Source: Thiotrichales bacterium
GTDB lineage: Bacteria > Pseudomonadota > Gammaproteobacteria > JAABTG01
Direction: 5' to 3'
NCBI GenBank assembly: GCA_011389995.1
Contig: JAABTG010000010.1
Span: 1-64,000, forward strand
Length of the DNA stretch: 64,000 bases
The position numbers were made by a program, and so were the translations under genes. This document shows positions 11,707-20,360 of this stretch, one piece after another (position 1 is the first letter of the stretch; each line of letters opens with the position of its first letter). A model generated the notes under the pieces. It did no database searches, was not told where the DNA came from, and was given only the letters and a program-made list of their open reading frames with translations.

Positions 11707-11783
11707 CGGGGTGTAGCTCAGCTTGGTAGAGCACCGTCTTCGGGAGGCGGTGGTCGGAGGTTCAAATCCTCTCACCCCGACCA
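11707..11783 (+). tRNA. tRNA-Pro (anticodon CGG)
   Basis: 77 nt with encoded CCA. Acceptor CGGGGTG pairs with CACCCCG, including the C1-G72 pair typical of bacterial tRNA-Pro. The D arm is GCTC/GAGC. The anticodon stem CCGTC/GGCGG holds loop TTCGGGA with CGG at 34-36. The T arm is GGAGG-TTCAAAT-CCTCT. Confidence 0.97.
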
Positions 11784-11944
11784 TATTCCTATTTCCCTGT
11801 CTTCGACCCACTTCCCGGGCCCCGCTTCAACCGGCGGCCTTCGGCGAACGTGCCGCCACCGGTTCACGACCCGGCGATGCGGAGAGCGCCGCCTGGGGGC
11901 AGGGGGCCCCTGCCACCGCAGTGGATGGGGCATCCGCGGATGGA
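11784..11944. other. Gap between tRNA-Pro and the small membrane protein gene
   Basis: About 160 bp. I see no gene and no clear terminator for the tRNA. Confidence 0.5.
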
Positions 11945-12145
11945 TCAGCCCGCCGAGAAGTGACAGCCGCGGGACTGGGGTTTGCAGCCGCGGGTGACCA
12001 CGCACAGCAGTTTGACCACACCGGTGAGATAAACCGACATGGCCGCGACGGCCAGCAGGAACACGAACAAGGTACCCAGGATCTCCCACATCTCACACCT
12101 CTCTATTCGCTCTATTCGCAAGACGCGCCAAGTGTCCCTGCGCAT
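11945..12145 (-). CDS. Small single-span membrane protein, unknown function
   Basis: The frame encodes 66 aa from ATG 12145, or 48 aa from ATG 12091 (MWEILGTLFVFLLAVAAM...). Both starts have good ribosome sites: AGAAGGAG before 12145 and GAGAGGT before 12091. The shorter form has one strong hydrophobic helix followed by a short tail with Lys, Arg and three Cys. A promoter-like TTAATA-16-TACTAT pair ends so close to 12145 that transcription would begin inside its ribosome site, which favours the 48-aa form. I do not recognise the family. It is a monocistronic gene between tRNA-Pro and mtnC. Confidence 0.6.
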   Translation of the reverse strand: MRRDTWRVLRIERIERCEMWEILGTLFVFLLAVAAMSVYLTGVVKLLCVVTRGCKPQSRGCHFSAG

Positions 12146-12158
12146 GATGACTCCTTCT

Positions 12159-12186
12159 ATAGTATTTCAGACTATTCTGATATTAA
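12159..12186 (-). promoter_or_regulatory. Putative promoter with embedded palindrome, small membrane protein gene
   Basis: TTAATA (12181-12186) and TACTAT (12159-12164) on the minus strand, spaced 16 bp. The spacer contains a perfect dyad TCAGA-CTAT-TCTGA at 12167-12180, a possible operator. Confidence 0.4.
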
Positions 12187-12231
12187 GGAGTTCAGGGACA
12201 TGCTCCACCTGTCGTGGCGCTCGCGATCCCT

Positions 12232-12933
12232 TCAAGGGTGAGGGATAGCGGTGAAGGTGGGGACCACCGGGTGGTGGCCGGATGGCTGGCCAGGGTCACC
12301 GGCGCGATCCACCAGGCAGGTGGCCATGCCGGCGCTGCGGGCGGCATCCAGTTCCGCCATCACGTCGGAGAGAAAGAGGATCCCCGCCGGCGCCCTGCCC
12401 ATGGCGCGGGCGATGGCGTGATAGGAGTCGGGGTTCTGCTTGGGGCCGGTGGTGGTATCGAAGTAGCCGCTGAACAGGGGCGTCAGGTCCCCGGCGGTGG
12501 TGTGGGCGAAGAATAGCCGCTGGGCCAGCGCCGAGCCCGAAGAGTAGACGAACAGCGGCACGCCGTCCTCGTGCCAGCGGCGCAGGCGCGCCACCGCGTC
12601 GTCGTAGACATGGGCCCGGTAGTCCCCCCGCTCGTAACCCTCCCGCCAGATCATGCCCTGCAGGGCCTTCAGGGGCGTGGCCTTGCGGTCCTCATCGATC
12701 CAGCCACATAGCACCCGGGCCACCTCGTCATCCCCCAGGGGCGCCCCCACGGCCTCCCGCACGGCGTCGAGCTGACGGCGCACGGGCTCCTCGGCGCCAT
12801 GGCGGGCGATGAAGTCCTCCATGCGATGCCGGGCGTAGGGGAACAGGACCTCTTTGACAAAGCTGATGGATGAGGTGGTGCCCTCGATATCCGTGACGAC
12901 CGCCTCCACGTCCCGGGCAGCGGCCTCATTCAC
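12232..12933 (-). CDS. mtnC: Enolase-phosphatase E1 (acireductone synthase)
   Basis: A 233-aa HAD-superfamily enzyme of methionine salvage. It enolises and then dephosphorylates diketo-methylthiopentyl phosphate to acireductone. Key motifs are TDIEGTTSS (HAD motif I with nucleophile Asp), VYSSGSALAQ (motif II) and ILFLSDVMAEL (motif IV). GTG 12933 overlaps the mtnD end by 8 nt. GTG 12909 would place the start five residues before TDIEGT, as in many homologues, and is a real alternative. Last gene of mtnB-mtnD-mtnC. Confidence 0.9.
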   Translation of the reverse strand: MNEAAARDVEAVVTDIEGTTSSISFVKEVLFPYARHRMEDFIARHGAEEPVRRQLDAVREAVGAPLGDDEVARVLCGWIDEDRKATPLKALQGMIWREGYERGDYRAHVYDDAVARLRRWHEDGVPLFVYSSGSALAQRLFFAHTTAGDLTPLFSGYFDTTTGPKQNPDSYHAIARAMGRAPAGILFLSDVMAELDAARSAGMATCLVDRAGDPGQPSGHHPVVPTFTAIPHP

Positions 12934-13462
12934 GGTAACGGGGGAAACGGGAGGCCACGGTATCGCCGGTGAACTCGGCGACCCAGCCGTCGGGCACGGT
13001 GAAGAAACGGATGCACTTGAAGTCGGGCTCCGGCCCCATGTCGAACCAGTGGCGGGTGCCGGCGGGCACGCTGATGAAGTCGCCCTCGGTGCACTCCAGG
13101 CCATAGACGCCATCGTCGAGGCGGAAATAGAACAGGCCCGAACCATCCACGAAGAACCTGACCTCGAAGTCGGCGTGGCTGTGCTCGTCGAGGAACTTTT
13201 GCCGCATGGCCTCGCGCTCGGGATGGTCCGGGCGCAGGGCCACCACGTCCACGGAGCGGAAGCCGTATTCCTTCTCCAGCGCCTTCACCTCGGCTTCGTA
13301 GGCAGCCAGCACCTCATCCTGCCCGGCAGCGGCGGCCAGGGGGCGGGTGGGCCAGCGCTCCAGGCGGATACCCGCATCCTTCAACAATTCCGCGATACGG
13401 GCGTGGTCATGATGGGTTTCCCGCAGCGCGCTTTCTTCGTCGTATACCCTGAGTTCGGTCAT
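12926..13462 (-). CDS. mtnD: Acireductone dioxygenase (ARD)
   Basis: A 178-aa cupin that oxidises acireductone to 2-keto-4-methylthiobutyrate (Fe form) or off-pathway products (Ni form). The metal site is visible as DEHSHADFEVRFF (His, His, Glu) and the later His in PAGTRHWFDMG. ATG 13462 overlaps the mtnB stop as ATGA. Length is normal. Confidence 0.95.
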   Translation of the reverse strand: MTELRVYDEESALRETHHDHARIAELLKDAGIRLERWPTRPLAAAAGQDEVLAAYEAEVKALEKEYGFRSVDVVALRPDHPEREAMRQKFLDEHSHADFEVRFFVDGSGLFYFRLDDGVYGLECTEGDFISVPAGTRHWFDMGPEPDFKCIRFFTVPDGWVAEFTGDTVASRFPRYRE

Positions 13463-14085
13463 GGCTGGCTTGCCCCCAGTTGCAGTTGACAGTTGAAGAG
13501 AAAATCGAAGGCCTCGAGGTAGTGCATGGTGCGCGCGACGTCGGGGCCCCAGGCGTATAGACCGTGGCCGCGGATCAGATATCCCGGCACCGCGGGCGTA
13601 CCGCCCGCACGGGCATTTACGGCCTCCACCAGGCGGGGTATGTGCTGGTCGTTGTCGAAGATGGGGACCTCCAGCACCTCGTCATGGCTGGTGTGGCCGG
13701 GGAAGGCCTTGATGAGTTCGAAACCCGAGAGCCTGACGCGCTCGCCAGGGGTGGCCAGGGACAGTACCGTGGCGCTGGGGGAATGGACGTGCAGCACCGC
13801 TCCCACCTCGGGATCGGCCAGGTACAGGGCCACATGGAGCAGGGTCTCCGCCGAGGGCCGCATGCCCGGCTCGAGGGCATGGCCCTTCTCGTTGACGGCC
13901 ATGATGTCCTGGTCCGTGAGGGTGCCCTTATGGGTTCCTGACACCGTAATGGCGAAGCGGCGGTGGTCCAGCCGGGCGGACAGGTTGCCGCTGGTGGCCG
14001 GCAGCCAACCGCGCTGGTAAAGCCGATGCCCCGCGGCGATGAGTTCCGCCGTGCGCTCGAAGAAGACCCCCTGCAGATGTTCCAT
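13459..14085 (-). CDS. mtnB: Methylthioribulose-1-phosphate dehydratase
   Basis: A 208-aa class II aldolase-fold enzyme of methionine salvage. It has GNLSARLD, the zinc ligands HVHSPSATV and YLIRGHGLYAWG, and the acid residue in SHDEVLEVPIF. ATG 14085 follows a GGAG at 8 nt; upstream codons to 14139 are low-complexity Ala/Arg and are excluded. First gene of mtnBDC. mtnA, mtnK and mtnN/mtnP are not in the window, so the early steps must be encoded elsewhere. Confidence 0.93.
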   Translation of the reverse strand: MEHLQGVFFERTAELIAAGHRLYQRGWLPATSGNLSARLDHRRFAITVSGTHKGTLTDQDIMAVNEKGHALEPGMRPSAETLLHVALYLADPEVGAVLHVHSPSATVLSLATPGERVRLSGFELIKAFPGHTSHDEVLEVPIFDNDQHIPRLVEAVNARAGGTPAVPGYLIRGHGLYAWGPDVARTMHYLEAFDFLFNCQLQLGASQP

Positions 14086-14138
14086 GGATTCTCCGCCCCT
14101 TGCGAATGGTCGGGCCGATGGCCGGGCCGATGCCCCCA

Positions 14139-15254
14139 TCAGGCGCCCAGCCAGCCGAAGAGGCGCTGGTACCAGCTTTTTCTGCGCGGTGCCGGTGGCG
14201 GCGCCTCGGCGGGCATGATGCGGATGACGGCCTCCACCGCCGACTTCTCGGCCTCCCTCATGATGGCCTCGATGGACATGTCCAGTTGCTCCTCCTCCTT
14301 GGCCATGACGCGGGTCAGCACCAGCTTGTTGTCCTCCTTGCAGGCCCGCAGGATCTTGCGGATCTCGTTGCGGATGCGCAGGGTGACCCGTTGCCGGTCC
14401 ACCCCCGAGTTGGCCTTGAAGAGCTGATAGATCTGGTGTTTTCCATAATAGGCGTAGAACGACACCACCTCGATGAGCACGTTGCGGGCGGCCAGCAGCA
14501 GCACGCCGTCGATATTGTTGACCAGATGGGGGTTACCCACACCGCGGAATATCATGTTGATGGATGCGGCGAGTTCCTCCTCCGGGATATACATCACCTC
14601 GTCGTCCACCAGGAAGATGCCGGATACGGAGCGCTCCACGCCGAGGGCCTTGAGACGGATGACGTTGAGGCGGTCCACGGCCTGACGGATCTGCTTGATG
14701 AGGTTCTCGCCGATGATGAGATTCACCTCGTCGGCCATGTCCCGTGCCCGGCTCACCAGGGCATGGAGTTCTTTGATCTCCTCCGTGGTGAGGCCCTCGA
14801 AATGGGTCTCCCGATAGCGTTGACGGGTACGCTCCACGGCCTGCTTGAGCTGGTGGTGGATCTCCTCCAGACGCCCGATCTCGTCGCTCGTGAGGTCCCG
14901 TTCCCTGACCACCTCACGAAAGGTGGAGATGAGCCGAATGGTGGGGGAATTGCTGCGGGTGAGGTCGTTGAAGGCGTCGTATCCGCCGAGGATGCTGGCG
15001 AACTTGTAGACGGTACGCAGGTCCCCGTCCCGCGGCGCCGCCAGGGCCTCCGCGTCCTCGGGGCCCGCCACCTCGCCGTGCTCGGCCCTGAGGTCGATGA
15101 TGGCCAGGGTCTGGTCGAAGGCCTCACTGGTGGCGTCGGGGATGGGCATCACCCGCACCGTCTCGTTGCGGCCCAGCTGGGCCAGGGCCTCGACGTTCAG
15201 CACCTTATCCGACCGGTCGGCGACGTCCGGGGGAGCGGATGACGGGGAGGTCAT
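14139..15254 (-). CDS. Unrecognised 371-aa, mostly helical cytoplasmic protein
   Basis: I do not recognise this family. There is no signal peptide and no hydrophobic helix. The N-terminal 45 residues are polar. The middle (about 110-270) is rich in charged heptad-like helices (VRERDLTSDEIGRLEEIHHQ). A moderately hydrophobic stretch, VDGVLLLAARNVLIEVVSF, is followed by a very basic region. The C-terminus is a Pro-rich linker plus the amphipathic end RKSWYQRLFGWLGA, which could touch a membrane. No Cys/His metal cluster or nucleotide-binding loop is seen. ATG 15254 has no clear ribosome site. It lies 53 bp before mtnB on the same strand and may be co-transcribed. Confidence 0.75.
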   Translation of the reverse strand: MTSPSSAPPDVADRSDKVLNVEALAQLGRNETVRVMPIPDATSEAFDQTLAIIDLRAEHGEVAGPEDAEALAAPRDGDLRTVYKFASILGGYDAFNDLTRSNSPTIRLISTFREVVRERDLTSDEIGRLEEIHHQLKQAVERTRQRYRETHFEGLTTEEIKELHALVSRARDMADEVNLIIGENLIKQIRQAVDRLNVIRLKALGVERSVSGIFLVDDEVMYIPEEELAASINMIFRGVGNPHLVNNIDGVLLLAARNVLIEVVSFYAYYGKHQIYQLFKANSGVDRQRVTLRIRNEIRKILRACKEDNKLVLTRVMAKEEEQLDMSIEAIMREAEKSAVEAVIRIMPAEAPPPAPRRKSWYQRLFGWLGA

Positions 15255-15369
15255 GGGCGGGTGGATGGGCTTGACATGGGCCTATTCTAAAGCCATGAGG
15301 CGGGATTTGCCGCGCCCGGCGTCATGGACCGCGGCGCATGAGGGGCCGCCACGCCGGGACCGGGGACCG

Positions 15370-15963
15370 TCATGGCCTCCGGCACCATACCAGGGTGCGG
15401 TTGTTGGCGGGCATGGCGTGGTCATCTGCCAACTCCATGCCGGCCGCCGCCGCGAGCACCTCCAGATCCTCGAAGGCCTTGATGCCCATGGCGGGGTCCC
15501 GCGCCTTCAACAATTGGTCGAAACGGGCGTTGCTGTCGCTGGTGTAATGCCCGCCGTAGTTGAACGGGCCGTAGAGTACGAAGGTGCCGCCGCCTTCCAG
15601 CAGGCGGCCCACCCCCGCGAACATGGCGGCCACGCTCGTCTCATCCATGATATGGACCGTATTGGCGCTGAACACCCCGTCGACCCGTTGCACCGGCCAC
15701 GGTGCGACGTTGACATCCAGTTCCACGGGGGCAGCCACATTGGCCAGTCGCGCCTCCTTCACCCACAGGCGGATACCCTCGAGGTTCTCCGCCCGATCCG
15801 ACGGCAACCACTGCAGGTGGGGTAACGCGGCGGGGAAAAAGGCGGCGTGCTGTCCCGTGCCGCTGCCGATCTCCAGTACCCGGCTCCCCTGGTGAAAGGC
15901 CTCCCGCAACACCTCCAGGATGGCTCCCTTGTTCTGCTCGCAGGCCTCGGAGAAGGGTTTCAC
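15370..15963 (-). CDS. DUF938-family SAM-dependent methyltransferase-like protein
   Basis: 197 aa. It begins KPFSEACEQNKGAILEVL and has the SAM-binding glycine motif VLEIGSGTGQHA at about residues 29-40. The family-typical FSANTVHIMDE, LYGPFNYGGHYTS and DSNARFD follow; the substrate is unknown. Its ATG overlaps the stop of the upstream M61 peptidase gene as ATGA, so the two are translationally coupled. Confidence 0.88.
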   Translation of the reverse strand: MKPFSEACEQNKGAILEVLREAFHQGSRVLEIGSGTGQHAAFFPAALPHLQWLPSDRAENLEGIRLWVKEARLANVAAPVELDVNVAPWPVQRVDGVFSANTVHIMDETSVAAMFAGVGRLLEGGGTFVLYGPFNYGGHYTSDSNARFDQLLKARDPAMGIKAFEDLEVLAAAAGMELADDHAMPANNRTLVWCRRP

Positions 15964-17786
15964 GGCTCCGCCCCCCCGCCGAGCCAGGCCCGCCGCCGCC
16001 CGCGACCCGCTCCGTCATCCTCGTCCACCACCAGATAGACGGTATCCTCGGGGGCCGCCTGCAACACCACGCTGAAGACCATGAGCTCATCGTTCCTGAA
16101 CAGATGCACCGTCACCTCCGCCCCCGGAGCGTGGTCGGCGACCTGGGCCTCCAGGGTGTCGGCAGTGACCCGCAGGCCATCCACCGCGATGATGATGTCG
16201 CCGGCGGCCACACCCGCCCGCTGCGCCGCCTGACCGGCGAATACGTGGCTGACCCTGGCCCCCAGAGGGTCCGTCACCGCCCTTACCCCGGCGCTCGCCC
16301 GCAACGGCGCCGCCTCATCGCCGACGGTGCCGCCACGATCCGTCTGGGAGGCGGCGGGACGGGTGTGGAAGGTGATGCCCATGGGGGCCAGCAATTCGGC
16401 CAGGGGGGGATCCTCGGTGCCGTAGACGTAACGCGAGAAGAAATCCCCCAGGTCCCTGCCCGCCACTTCGGCGACCAGGGACTCCAGGCCATCCTCCGCC
16501 AAGCCCAGCGCCGGCCGACCGTGTCGCTGCCACAGCAGGGCCATGACATCATCGAGGCTGCGGGCGCCGCCGCTGTCGCGGCGCAGCATCAGGTCCAGGG
16601 CCAGGGCCACCAGGGCCCCCTTGGTGTAGTAGCTGACGATGGCGTTGGGGGCGTTCTCGTCCTGCTTGTAGAAACGGGTCCAGGCGTCGAAGCTGGACTC
16701 GGCCACGCTTTGCAGAAAGCGCCCCTGGCCCCGCCATACCCGGGTGGCGGTGCGCCCCAGCACTTCGAGATAACGGGCCTCGTCGATGAGGCCGCTGCGC
16801 ACCAGGGCGAGGTCGTCGTAATAAGATGTGAAGCCCTCGAACACCCATAGCAGCCGCGTATGGACCTCGCGGCTGAGGTCGGGGGGGGCGAAGACGGCCG
16901 GGCGGATACGCTTGACGTTCCACGAATGAAAATACTCGTGGCTCGCCAGGCCCAGAAACTCCAGGTAGTCGTCGTTCACCCCCACCGCACCGGGCGCGGG
17001 CAGGCTGCGCCGCCGGCACAGCAGGCTGGTGGAATTGCGGTGCTCCAGGCCGCCATAGCCCTCTCCCACCACGGTGACGAGAAACAGGTAGTCCGCCATG
17101 GGGGGCGGCGCACCGAAGAAGTCCATGTGGTGTTCGCAGATGGTCCGCAGGTCCTGACGCAGGCGCGCCTCGTCCAGCCGGTGGCGACCGGTGATGGCCA
17201 CGCGATGGGGCACACCCCGGGCCTCGAAGCGCAGCAGCCGGAACTCCCCCATCTCCACCGGACAATCCACCAGCTCCTCGTAGTGGGCGGCGGAAAAGCG
17301 TCCGAAACACTCCCGCTCACCCTCAAGGCGCGCCAGGCCGGTGGCCACCCGCCAGCGGGCACAGGCGGGATGGTCACCGGCCTCGATGTCCACGGTGCAG
17401 GCCGCGGCCTCCCGGCCACCCACCGCCATGAAGACGCTGGTGCCGTTGAAATAACCGTGGGTGGTATCGAGATGGGCGGACCGCACCGTCAGCTCCCAGG
17501 CATAGACCCGGTAGCGCACCGTCAGTTCGCCCTCCACCGCATCGCATCTCCAGGTCTGCTTGTCCAGCTTGGTCACCCCTACGGGGCCGTGGGCCGAAGC
17601 GGCGGTGAAACTGACCACGTTGCGGGCGAAATCCCGGATCATGTAGCTGCCCGGGATCCACGCCGGCAGGCTGAACTCCTGTCCCGCGGGGGCCGGATCG
17701 GCCACCCGGCACTCCACTTCGAAGAGGTGTGCCGCCGGGTCGGCGGGGTGGATGCGGTAATGGACGGGGGCAGACGAGGGGATCAT
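15960..17786 (-). CDS. M61-family metallopeptidase with PDZ domain
   Basis: 608 aa. The N-terminal peptidase_M61_N region (HYRIHPADP; LPAWIPGSYMIRDFARNV) precedes the zinc motif HEYFHSWNVKRIRP (H283, E284, H287). The downstream acid is probably in WVFEGFTSYYDD. A PDZ domain follows at about residues 500-590 (VSHVFAGQAAQRAGVAAGDIIIAVDG). M61 enzymes are glycyl aminopeptidases in characterised members; specificity here is inferred. There is no signal peptide, so it is probably cytoplasmic. ATG 17786 is used; GTG 17795 is possible and neither has a ribosome site. Confidence 0.92.
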   Translation of the reverse strand: MIPSSAPVHYRIHPADPAAHLFEVECRVADPAPAGQEFSLPAWIPGSYMIRDFARNVVSFTAASAHGPVGVTKLDKQTWRCDAVEGELTVRYRVYAWELTVRSAHLDTTHGYFNGTSVFMAVGGREAAACTVDIEAGDHPACARWRVATGLARLEGERECFGRFSAAHYEELVDCPVEMGEFRLLRFEARGVPHRVAITGRHRLDEARLRQDLRTICEHHMDFFGAPPPMADYLFLVTVVGEGYGGLEHRNSTSLLCRRRSLPAPGAVGVNDDYLEFLGLASHEYFHSWNVKRIRPAVFAPPDLSREVHTRLLWVFEGFTSYYDDLALVRSGLIDEARYLEVLGRTATRVWRGQGRFLQSVAESSFDAWTRFYKQDENAPNAIVSYYTKGALVALALDLMLRRDSGGARSLDDVMALLWQRHGRPALGLAEDGLESLVAEVAGRDLGDFFSRYVYGTEDPPLAELLAPMGITFHTRPAASQTDRGGTVGDEAAPLRASAGVRAVTDPLGARVSHVFAGQAAQRAGVAAGDIIIAVDGLRVTADTLEAQVADHAPGAEVTVHLFRNDELMVFSVVLQAAPEDTVYLVVDEDDGAGRGRRRAWLGGGAEP

Positions 17787-17922
17787 GGGAGACACCGATG
17801 GCCGGAGGCAGCGGGACCGGACTCCGGCAGTTCAAGGACCTGATTGATGGCAACGGCGACCCATCCATGGGTCGGACTGGGGACGGTATGGCAGCGTTTC
17901 CCCGCAGGACAAAGGGGCGATA

Positions 17923-18387
17923 TCAGAGACCGGCGCGAATGAGATCCAGCATCTTGAGGGCATGACCCTTGGGCGAGACGCCGTATTCGGCGTGCCTGAT
18001 GATGCCGTCGCGGTCGATGACGAAGGTGGAGCGCACCAGGCCCATCTTGCGCACCCCGTCCTTCTCCTTCTCCTGAATGACGTCATAGGCGCTGCACACC
18101 TCTCCATCCACGTCGGCGAGCAACTGGATCTTGAGGCCGTATTTGTCGCGAAAGGCCTGATGGCTGAAACAGTCGTCACGACTGACACCCACGACTTTCG
18201 CCCCCGCCTCCTCGAAGTCATCCACGAGGTCGGTGAAGTCGTTGGCCTGGATGGTGCAGCCGGGGGTATCGTCCTTGGGGTAGAAATACAACACCAGATA
18301 TCCGTCCAGGAAATCCTTGAGGCCCTGCAGCTCCATATCCGTATCTGGCACGGAGATGTCAGGCGCTTCGTCACCTACTTTCAGCAT
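17923..18387 (-). CDS. bcp: Peroxiredoxin of the Bcp/PrxQ type
   Basis: A 154-aa thiol peroxidase. The peroxidatic Cys lies in YPKDDTPGCTIQ (about residue 44). The PrxQ-type resolving Cys five residues later is absent (Ala-Asn instead), so this is either a 1-Cys enzyme or it uses the Cys in DDCFSHQ or EVCSAYD. The start is ATG 18387, with GAGGGAGA upstream. It is monocistronic and faces away from the gamma-glutamyltransferase-family gene. Confidence 0.93.
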   Translation of the reverse strand: MLKVGDEAPDISVPDTDMELQGLKDFLDGYLVLYFYPKDDTPGCTIQANDFTDLVDDFEEAGAKVVGVSRDDCFSHQAFRDKYGLKIQLLADVDGEVCSAYDVIQEKEKDGVRKMGLVRSTFVIDRDGIIRHAEYGVSPKGHALKMLDLIRAGL

Positions 18388-18797
18388 GTCGTCTCCCTCG
18401 GATACCCCTCATGAAGCCTTGGGACGGCGTGGTGGTCACGTCCTCCGGACGGGCTTCAATCATGGCGGTTCGGTGTCCCACGGGACGGCCCCGTGATAAC
18501 CGTTTGGATCGAACGGGCGGTAATGATGGTTTCAAACATACGCGGAAGCAAGCACCACATGGCCGCCGGCCGGCGCCTCCCCGGGTTTCCACCCCAAGGC
18601 CACGACCACGGCTCCATGTGGCGCGCGGGCCGCGTTTTCGCCACAATGCCCGGGCCCCGCGGTAATGGGCGTTGGGTGGGTAAATGGCCCGCCCGGCCGG
18701 GGTCTGTCCCTGCGCCTCCCCGGGAGGAACCCGCGCCTGCCCAGGAGTCTGACCAGCCAGTGCATACACGACGACCACGCCCCCCGGGGACCTGCCG
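18388..18797. other. bcp / gamma-glutamyltransferase divergent region
   Basis: 410 bp without a supported gene. An inverted repeat CCGTT-N7-AACGG lies at 18500-18516. I could not assign promoters with confidence. Confidence 0.5.
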
Positions 18798-20360
18798 GTG
18801 AGTCCCACCGGACTCTGTGCGGCCGGTCATGCCGAGACCGCCGAGGCGGCCTGCGCCATCCTGCGTGCCGGCGGCAACGCCTTCGACGCGGTGGTGGCGG
18901 CCAACCTCGCCGCCGCGGTGGCAGAGCCGGTGTTGTGCTCTCTGGGCGGCGGCGGTTTCATGCTCGCCCGGGTGGCACGGGATGGCTCGAACCGCTGCTA
19001 CGATTTCTTCACCCAGACGCCGCGCCGCCCACCGCCGCCGGACGCGGTGGATTTCCATCCCGTGACCGTGGACTTCGGCACCACCACCCAGGACTTCCAC
19101 ATCGGCCTCGGTGCGGTGGCCACCCCCGGAATGGTGAGGGGGCTCTTTCACATCCATCGGGAGCTGGGGCGCCTGCCCATGGCCGAGGTGGTGGCACCCG
19201 CGGTGGCCCTCGCCCGCGACGGCGTGAGGATAAACGCCCTCCAGGCCTACATCCATCAGGTGGTGTCACCCATTTACCTGGCGTCAGCCGAGACAGCCCG
19301 GCTGTTCGCAAGCCCGGGGCAGCCCGGACGGGCGGTGAGGGAAGGCGAGGTCGTGCGCTTTCCCGAACTCGCCGACACCCTCGAGACCCTCGCCATCGAG
19401 AAGGAGGACCTCTTCTACCGCGGTGAGATCGCCGAGGCCATCGCCGCGGCCTGTGCCGACGGCGGCGGCAGCCTCACCATGGACGACCTCGGCGCCTATC
19501 GCGTGGAGGAACGCCGCCCTCTGTCCTTTCAGCTCAACGGCGCGCGGGTATTCATCAATCCGCCGCCCTCCTGCGGCGGCATGCTCATCGCCTTCGCCAC
19601 GGATCTGCTGGCCCGACTGCCATCCGCCGACCGGGGCCCCGACGATGGCGCCGAGCTCATAAACCTGGCGACGGCCATGGCCCTCACCAACAAAGCCCGC
19701 ATGGATGCCCTGGCGGCGGGTCGCGGTGGCCATGACGCCCGGGACTATCTGTTCGATGCCCGACGGCTGGCGCGCTATGGGGCGGAGATCCTCGGACGCG
19801 CCCACGCCCCGCGGGGCACCACTCATATCAGCGTCGCGGATGCGGCGGGCAACATCGCCAGCATGACGGTCTCAAATGGCGAGGGATGCGGCTACGTGGT
19901 CCCCGGCACCGGCATCATGTTGAACAACATGCTGGGTGAAGAGGACCTCAATCCCGGGGGCTTTCATCGCTGGCAGCCCGACCAGCGCCTGTCCTCCATG
20001 ATGGCGCCAGCCCTGGTCTACGAGACCGGGGGACCCATCCATGCCCTCGGCTCCGGCGGCTCCAACCGCATCCGCAGCGCCATGTTGCAGGTGATGCGGA
20101 ACATGGTGCGCCATCGCCTTCATCTCGCCCCCGCCATCGAGCGCCCCCGCATCCATTTCGAGAACGGCATCCTCAACGTGGAAGACGGCTTTCCGGAAGC
20201 GGCCATCGCAGCCCTCGGCGAGACCTTCGACGACGTGCGGGTATGGCCGGACCGCAACCTGTTCTTCGGCGGCGCCCACGGGGTCAGTTTCCATCAGGCC
20301 GACGGGCGCATGTCCGGCGCCGGCGACCCCCGCCGCGGCGGGGTATGCCTGAAGGCCTGA
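18798..20360 (+). CDS. Gamma-glutamyltransferase-family protein without signal peptide
   Basis: A 520-aa Ntn-hydrolase of the GGT family. The large-subunit start GHAETAEAACAILRAGGNAFDA is typical. The predicted autoprocessing/catalytic Thr is T341 in RGTTHISVADAAGN, and the small subunit carries VVPGTGIMLNNML. It differs from secreted GGTs in having no signal peptide (GTG start 18798, SPTGLCAAGHA, behind a GGGGA), so it is probably cytoplasmic. Its gamma-glutamyl or acylase substrate is unknown. It stands alone on the plus strand. Confidence 0.88.
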   Translation: MSPTGLCAAGHAETAEAACAILRAGGNAFDAVVAANLAAAVAEPVLCSLGGGGFMLARVARDGSNRCYDFFTQTPRRPPPPDAVDFHPVTVDFGTTTQDFHIGLGAVATPGMVRGLFHIHRELGRLPMAEVVAPAVALARDGVRINALQAYIHQVVSPIYLASAETARLFASPGQPGRAVREGEVVRFPELADTLETLAIEKEDLFYRGEIAEAIAAACADGGGSLTMDDLGAYRVEERRPLSFQLNGARVFINPPPSCGGMLIAFATDLLARLPSADRGPDDGAELINLATAMALTNKARMDALAAGRGGHDARDYLFDARRLARYGAEILGRAHAPRGTTHISVADAAGNIASMTVSNGEGCGYVVPGTGIMLNNMLGEEDLNPGGFHRWQPDQRLSSMMAPALVYETGGPIHALGSGGSNRIRSAMLQVMRNMVRHRLHLAPAIERPRIHFENGILNVEDGFPEAAIAALGETFDDVRVWPDRNLFFGGAHGVSFHQADGRMSGAGDPRRGGVCLKA

